From contig WGMU01000022.1 of NCBI GenBank assembly GCA_016124895.1, forward strand, positions 29,625-93,624: a DNA stretch of 64,000 bases. Reading direction: 5' to 3'. The notes below the pieces were generated by a model. The model saw only the letters and a program-made list of their open reading frames with translations. It was not told the origin of the DNA and made no database searches. A program made the translations under genes and the position numbers. Every line of letters starts with the position of its first letter. Positions within the stretch are counted from its first letter, which is position 1. Below, piece by piece: positions 62,044 to 64,000 of this stretch. The DNA comes from a bacterium (GTDB lineage: Bacteria; Planctomycetota; Planctomycetia; Planctomycetales; Planctomycetaceae).

Positions 62044-62820
62044 ATGACCTCGACTTTGACACCGCAAACCAGTGCCGGGATTGACCGGCTGTCCGTGACA
62101 CGGCGGCCAGACGAGTCGGCGATTGGCTTCCACAAGTGGGCGAATCTCTCGTTTATTCACTGGCGGGTTGATGCGGAGTTGCTGCGGCCGCTGGTTCCTC
62201 CGCTACTGGAGATCGACACTTACGGCGGTGACGCCTGGATCGGGCTGGTGCCGTTTACGCTGACGGGTGTGCGGCCGTGGTGGTCGCCAGCGATGCCGTG
62301 GCTGTCGGCATTTCACGAGACGAACGTTCGGACGTACGTGCATCGCGATGGTCGCGATCCGGGTGTGTGGTTTTTCTCGTTGGACGCCGCACGGTTGATC
62401 GCGGTCGAGATTGCTCGACGCTTCTGGCACCTGCCGTACTTTCACGCCCGAATGAGTTTGCAGCGTGAAGAACGGACAGTCGACTACGCGAGTGCGCGGC
62501 GCGACCGACGTTGCCAGCAGCGTGCGGAGTTACAGATTCGGACAGTCATTGAGGACGCGGAGACGCACTCGGCCGAGCCCGGCACGCTGGAGCACTTTCT
62601 GGCGGAACGGTACCTGCTGTACTGCTCGCAGCCGAACGGGCGGCTGTATTGCGGACGCGTCTGGCATTCGGCGTATCCGCTGCAGGCCGCGCGGCTGGAA
62701 CAATGCCGGCAATCGCTGCTCTCTGTCGCGGGCGTGCCTGTTCCGGAGAATCCGGATCATGTGCTGTTCAGCCCCGGCGTTACGGTCGACATCTTCCCGC
62801 TGAAATCCGTCGAGGTTTGA
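62044..62820 (+). CDS. DUF2071 (YqjF-like) family protein
   Basis: This 258-residue protein has the YqjF/DUF2071 layout: FHKWANLSFIHWRVDAELLRPLVPPLLEIDTYGGDAWIGLVPF near the start, FHETNVRTYVHRDGRDPGVWFFSLDA in the middle, and LFSPGVTVDIFPLK at the end. The biochemical role of the family is unknown (acetoacetate-decarboxylase-like fold). The ATG at 62044 has GAGGAG 9 bases upstream; the ATG at 62029 would place that site inside the gene. Confidence 0.85.
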   Translation: MTSTLTPQTSAGIDRLSVTRRPDESAIGFHKWANLSFIHWRVDAELLRPLVPPLLEIDTYGGDAWIGLVPFTLTGVRPWWSPAMPWLSAFHETNVRTYVHRDGRDPGVWFFSLDAARLIAVEIARRFWHLPYFHARMSLQREERTVDYASARRDRRCQQRAELQIRTVIEDAETHSAEPGTLEHFLAERYLLYCSQPNGRLYCGRVWHSAYPLQAARLEQCRQSLLSVAGVPVPENPDHVLFSPGVTVDIFPLKSVEV

Positions 62821-62953
62821 GCAGGCTGCCCGATCCGCACAATCTGCTCGTCCGCGGGGCCGATGACGGATAGACTTGCGGAGTACCGGCCGCCCTCGTT
62901 TGCCCAACAGGCAGGGGGCAGCGCGTCCGGCAGACCGCCTCCCAGGAAACCTC

Positions 62954-64000
62954 ATGTCCACGACAGTCGAACAGAGTCGGCAGGATCAGAGCCGCCAGTA
63001 CGCGGAGTTTGATGAGTACATCGACTTCCAGCTTCACCGGCTGCGTGCGGGGATCCGGACAAACGACGTCTTCACGGCTTTGTGCGGAGTGGCCGTCATT
63101 GTGACGGGGTACCTGCTCGCATTTGTCGTGCTGGATCACTGGGTGATCGCCGGCGGCTTCAGTCATTCAACACGGCTGGTATCGATGCTGCTGCTGGTTC
63201 TCGGGACGGCGGTCTGGGTTGGCTGGCGCGTCATCCGGCCGTGTCTCCGGCGGGTCAATCGGCTGTACGCGGCCAGTGTTGCTGAGGCCGCGTCGACGGA
63301 ACTCGACAGTAATCTGCTGAACTATGAAGACCTGCGGCGTGGGGGACGCGAGATTCCCAAACCGATTCTGAAGGCACTGGAAAAGCGGGCGGCGGTTGCG
63401 CTTTCGAGGACCGATGTCGACGACGCGATCGACCGACGGCTGCTGCTGCGGCTGTCAGTGTCGCTGCTGACAGTTGTTCTGATCTTCTGCCTGTACACGG
63501 TCTTTTCGCCGAAGAAGGTCTGGCCGTCGATCTGGAGAGCGGTCAATCCGGTGACGTCGACGCAGGTCGCAACACAGACCGAGATTGTCGACGTGCAGCC
63601 GGGAAATAAAGCCGACGTGCTCGCACGAACGCTGCTTGAAGTGACGGTTGATCTGCGGGGGCAGATTCCGGAGAAGGTCGAGCTGGTTTACTCGACGCGG
63701 GACCGGTCGCTCGTTGACGAGCGAGTCACGCTGCGACGCGCGGACGAGACGCTCAAGCGGTTTGCCTGCGTGCTGGCCGGACCGGATGGCGACGGGCTGC
63801 TGCAGGGGCTGACTTATCACATTGAGGCGGGTGATGCCGTCTCGCCGCCGTTCCGAATCGATGTGATTCAGCCACCGTCGGTCAGCGTCGAGCAGATTCA
63901 CTACGCGTTTCCAGATTACATGGAACTGCGGCCCGAACGGCGCGAATCGCCGGCCATTGACACGTGGGAAGGGACGCGGCTGACGTTCTCCGCGTCGACG
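62954..64000 (+). CDS. Large membrane protein (DUF4175-like), 3' end beyond the window
   Basis: The frame is open from the ATG at 62954 through base 64000 (349 codons, no stop), so the gene continues outside. Two closely spaced membrane helices lie at about residues 43-65 and 77-97, with a third at about 172-192. The start of a periplasmic Ig-like region follows (VDVQPGNKADVLARTLLEVTV). This layout is seen in planctomycete and alphaproteobacterial DUF4175-type proteins, which usually neighbour MoxR and VWA genes. CAGGAAA lies about 8 bases before the ATG. Confidence 0.7.
   Translation, partial: MSTTVEQSRQDQSRQYAEFDEYIDFQLHRLRAGIRTNDVFTALCGVAVIVTGYLLAFVVLDHWVIAGGFSHSTRLVSMLLLVLGTAVWVGWRVIRPCLRRVNRLYAASVAEAASTELDSNLLNYEDLRRGGREIPKPILKALEKRAAVALSRTDVDDAIDRRLLLRLSVSLLTVVLIFCLYTVFSPKKVWPSIWRAVNPVTSTQVATQTEIVDVQPGNKADVLARTLLEVTVDLRGQIPEKVELVYSTRDRSLVDERVTLRRADETLKRFACVLAGPDGDGLLQGLTYHIEAGDAVSPPFRIDVIQPPSVSVEQIHYAFPDYMELRPERRESPAIDTWEGTRLTFSAST

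Overview
The window reads as a chromosomal piece of a planctomycete (Planctomycetota, probably Planctomycetaceae-like). This is inferred from the gene repertoire: two DUF1501 proteins with Tat signals, a DUF1549/DUF1553 cytochrome-type protein, a CRTAC1/ASPIC-UnbV protein, Tat-exported Gfo/Idh/MocA and enolase-superfamily enzymes, an ECF sigma factor next to a membrane anti-sigma candidate, and high GC with scattered small operons. No rRNA, tRNA, CRISPR array, prophage or insertion sequence was recognised.

Layout. 0-3.1 kb: 3' end of a redoxin/carboxypeptidase-regulatory protein and a ribose-type ABC permease. 3.2-8.3 kb: a phosphonate (C-P bond) catabolism operon, with a DUF5690 MFS-like transporter, zinc alcohol dehydrogenase, PhnZ-like HD oxygenase, FAD amine oxidase and PhnX. 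8.4-17 kb: divergent FabD-like acyltransferase, a 1349-residue protein of unknown function, an NHL beta-propeller, a methyltransferase and a GT2. 17.5-24.7 kb: RND/MMPL exporter, Tat-tagged galactonate dehydratase, DUF4173 membrane protein, Gfo/Idh/MocA oxidoreductase. 25-27.6 kb (minus strand): a DUF1501 gene followed by a gene interrupted by one in-frame TGA. 27.8-34.9 kb: SDR, SUI1 protein, five-haem cytochrome with TPRs, CRTAC1 protein, zinc-ribbon protein. 35-43.3 kb: cytochrome c, sigma/anti-sigma pair, coiled-coil protein, DUF1549/1553, DUF1501, LTxxQ protein, acylphosphatase. 43.4-54 kb (minus strand): SelL-like redoxin, RarA, a double-FMN/NosR-like protein, FAD oxidoreductase, YdjM-like, RuvC, CysRS, IspF. 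54.4-64 kb: GT-C glycosyltransferase, a frameshifted VWA protein, thioesterase, LolD-like ATPase, LRR protein, IF-1-like protein, ribosomal protein L24, DUF2071 protein, and the start of a large membrane protein.

The most notable observation is at 24957-26213 on the minus strand. Two apparently separate reading frames are one continuous 418-codon gene with a single TGA at codon 67. The TGA falls exactly where a thioredoxin has its nucleophilic cysteine (C-V-P-TGA-L-D-C). Starting 18 nt after the TGA is an 8-bp stem capped by GGU, which matches the geometry of a bacterial SECIS element. I read this as an exported selenoprotein with a Sec-thioredoxin domain, a CxxCH haem-type motif and two PDZ domains, in an operon with DUF1501. 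It would be mis-annotated as a short fragment plus a PDZ protein.

How the genes work together. The phosphonate operon forms a plausible route from an aminophosphonate to phosphonoacetaldehyde (FAD oxidase) and then to acetaldehyde plus phosphate (PhnX), with a PhnZ-like oxygenase for a second substrate. The cytochrome, DUF1549 and DUF1501 genes fit the periplasmic redox and export systems typical of the phylum, but their substrates cannot be read from sequence.
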